Below are positions 5,829 to 6,471 of a stretch of DNA of 6,471 nucleotides, piece after piece. The stretch is from NCBI GenBank assembly GCA_023392185.1, contig JAEVZP010000195.1:1-6471 (forward strand). The letters are read 5' to 3'. The notes beneath the pieces were generated by a model that saw only the letters and a list, made by a program, of their open reading frames with translations, was not told the origin of the DNA and searched no databases. A program made the position numbers and the translations under genes. The stretch comes from Bacteroidota bacterium (GTDB taxonomy: Bacteria > Bacteroidota > Bacteroidia > Chitinophagales > Chitinophagaceae). Each line of letters starts with the position of its first letter. Position 1 is the first letter of the stretch.

Positions 5829-5861
5829 GATTTCCGGAAAAGAGCAGCGGATTTCCGGAAA
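5829..5861. promoter_or_regulatory. Two GATTTCCGGAAA boxes 21 bp apart, candidate operator
   Basis: GATTTCCGGAAA occurs at 5829-5840 and again at 5850-5861. Each contains the perfect palindrome TTTCCGGAAA, with centres exactly 21 bp apart, two helical turns. They lie just upstream of the synthase start in the divergent control region, where a dimeric regulator could bind both on one DNA face. No such regulator is known to me for this motif, and the palindrome also occurs elsewhere in the window. Confidence 0.35.
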
Positions 5862-5897
5862 TTATTTGCCTTTCGCTATAGGATGACACCTTTTGGC

Positions 5898-5953
5898 GCG
5901 TTCGGTCAGCAGCTTTGAGACTTCTATCTCAAAATCCCTCTAAAACCGAACGC
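5898..5953 (+). promoter_or_regulatory. Nested inverted repeats in the leader of the 100-residue gene
   Basis: GCGTTCGGT (5898-5906) pairs perfectly with ACCGAACGC (5945-5953). Enclosed in it, TTTGAGA (5914-5920) pairs with TCTCAAA (5927-5933) around a 6-base loop. The outer stem ends three bases before the ATG at 5957, so if transcribed it would sequester the ribosome landing area. No known riboswitch or leader family is recognised. Confidence 0.4.
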
Positions 5954-5956
5954 CTT

Positions 5957-6259
5957 ATGAATGCTAATCCGTACCGCGAAACCTTGCAGGAAACTTTGGA
6001 AAAGCTCGTGCAGATGCGCAGCGAAATCCTGGACTGCCTTCTGCAGCTGGCCGTTACCGGCGAACTGAAAGCATGGGCCGACGCCGTGCCGGTGGGCGAG
6101 TGCTATACTTTTTCCACGGAACTTTTTGCCGCCTGCGACGATGCCAATATGCAGATTCTGGTGCGCTTGTTGGGCCGCGTGGAGCAAACCGCCGATTCGC
6201 TTTGCAATGTGAATGCCCTGGATTTTCCGGGGGAAAATATTTCCGATAAAAACGGCTAA
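5957..6259 (+). CDS. Small hypothetical protein, 100 residues
   Basis: I do not recognise the family. The product is 100 residues, acidic, Leu- and Glu-rich in the first third (ETLQETLEKLVQMRSEILDC, 8-27, a likely amphipathic helix), with another probable helix at 63-83. It has four cysteines (27, 49, 60 and 83), no signal peptide and no membrane segment, so it is likely cytoplasmic. The start at 5957 is preferred: the frame is open back to an ATG at 5915, but those 14 extra residues fall inside the leader hairpins and look non-coding. The reading frame keeps a coding-like codon pattern, with GC-rich third positions like its neighbours. It is divergent from the polyprenyl synthase. The last codon lies within a repeated CGGCTAAC word. 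It might be a small helical-bundle protein, but no function is inferred. Confidence 0.65.
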   Translation: MNANPYRETLQETLEKLVQMRSEILDCLLQLAVTGELKAWADAVPVGECYTFSTELFAACDDANMQILVRLLGRVEQTADSLCNVNALDFPGENISDKNG

Positions 6260-6405
6260 CGACGCGTAGCGATAAAACAGGCAGTTTCCGGCTAACAGAT
6301 ATTCTCCTTGACAGACGTTAGGTCGCGTAGCGACCACCCGGAAAATGGAATTTGCTACAAACAGCCGGTCGCTACGCGACCCTCCGCTATACCTGTTTAG
6401 CCCAT
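6253..6405. repeat. Intergenic repeat cluster with inverted GGTCGCGTAGCGACC copies
   Basis: GGTCGCGTAGCGACC (6321-6335) and its exact reverse complement GGTCGCTACGCGACC (6367-6381) are 31 bases apart, and each is itself a 6-bp hairpin with a 3-base loop. A related ACGCGTAGCGA is at 6262-6272, and CGGCTAAC is repeated at 6253-6260 and 6289-6296. Short inverted words (AAACAGG near 6275, CCTGTTT near 6392) suggest that the cluster as a whole is roughly symmetric. No frame through it is convincing as a gene. Confidence 0.6.
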
Positions 6406-6444
6406 TTTAAGGCAGTCTTACGAAAAATCAAAAAGGTGTTATTT

Positions 6445-6462
6445 TCTGCATTAAATTGCAGA
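6445..6462. repeat. Short inverted repeat at the right edge
   Basis: TCTGCA (6445-6450) and TGCAGA (6457-6462) flank TTAAAT. It lies in AT-rich DNA after the repeat cluster; nothing after it in the window tells whether it belongs to a promoter, an operator or a terminator. Confidence 0.3.
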
Positions 6463-6471
6463 GTTCTAAGC

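Noticed and set aside
5924..6337. 137-codon open frame on the minus strand
   Set aside because: It covers the right-hand repeat cluster and the complement of the small plus-strand gene. The plus frame has more natural protein composition, though I cannot exclude the minus frame completely.
6321..6381. Possible CRISPR from the repeated GGTCGCGTAGCGACC word
   Set aside because: Only two copies, in inverted rather than direct orientation, 15 bases long, with no cas gene.

Overview
The window looks like ordinary chromosomal DNA of a member of the Bacteroidota with about 52% GC. Signs of this are A-rich leaders without a clear Shine-Dalgarno sequence (for example before 2379), a TAnnTTTG-type promoter candidate at 3540-3547, MORN-variant proteins and heptad-repeat intergenic DNA. 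I cannot name a genus; Chitinophagia- or Saprospiria-like lineages would fit. There are no tRNA or rRNA genes, insertion sequences, CRISPR arrays or phage genes.

Left half, minus strand (3510 down to 1): five genes point the same way. In order of transcription they are an A-type Fe-S carrier (HesB/IscA family), a secreted MORN-variant repeat protein overlapping its end, a stand-alone RlmK-type 23S rRNA methyltransferase, an alpha/beta hydrolase, and a membrane-anchored family 2 glycosyltransferase cut by the window edge. The last three are 15 bases apart each and are probably one transcript. A 131-base GC-rich gap (2380-2510) separates them from the first two.

Middle (3511-4819): a 471-base gene-free stretch carries two heptad (7-base period) arrays in opposite orientation around a small palindrome-ended element. 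Then comes frr (ribosome recycling factor, plus strand). Between frr and the convergent polyprenyl synthetase lies a strong bidirectional hairpin terminator flanked by two inverted copies of a repeat built on GCGAAGCTTCGC and GTTGGA words.

Right part (4820-6471): a polyprenyl diphosphate synthase (minus strand, short-chain signature) is divergent from a 100-residue protein of unknown function (plus strand). Their shared 135-base control region holds two GATTTCCGGAAA boxes exactly 21 bp apart and a nested inverted repeat ending next to the small gene's start. The window ends in another intergenic repeat with inverted GGTCGCGTAGCGACC copies.

The genes are housekeeping or generic: translation (frr, rRNA methylation), Fe-S assembly, isoprenoids and envelope glycans. 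I see no new multi-gene system. The unusual content is between the genes: several repeat families and a strongly over-represented palindrome, TTTCCGGAAA.
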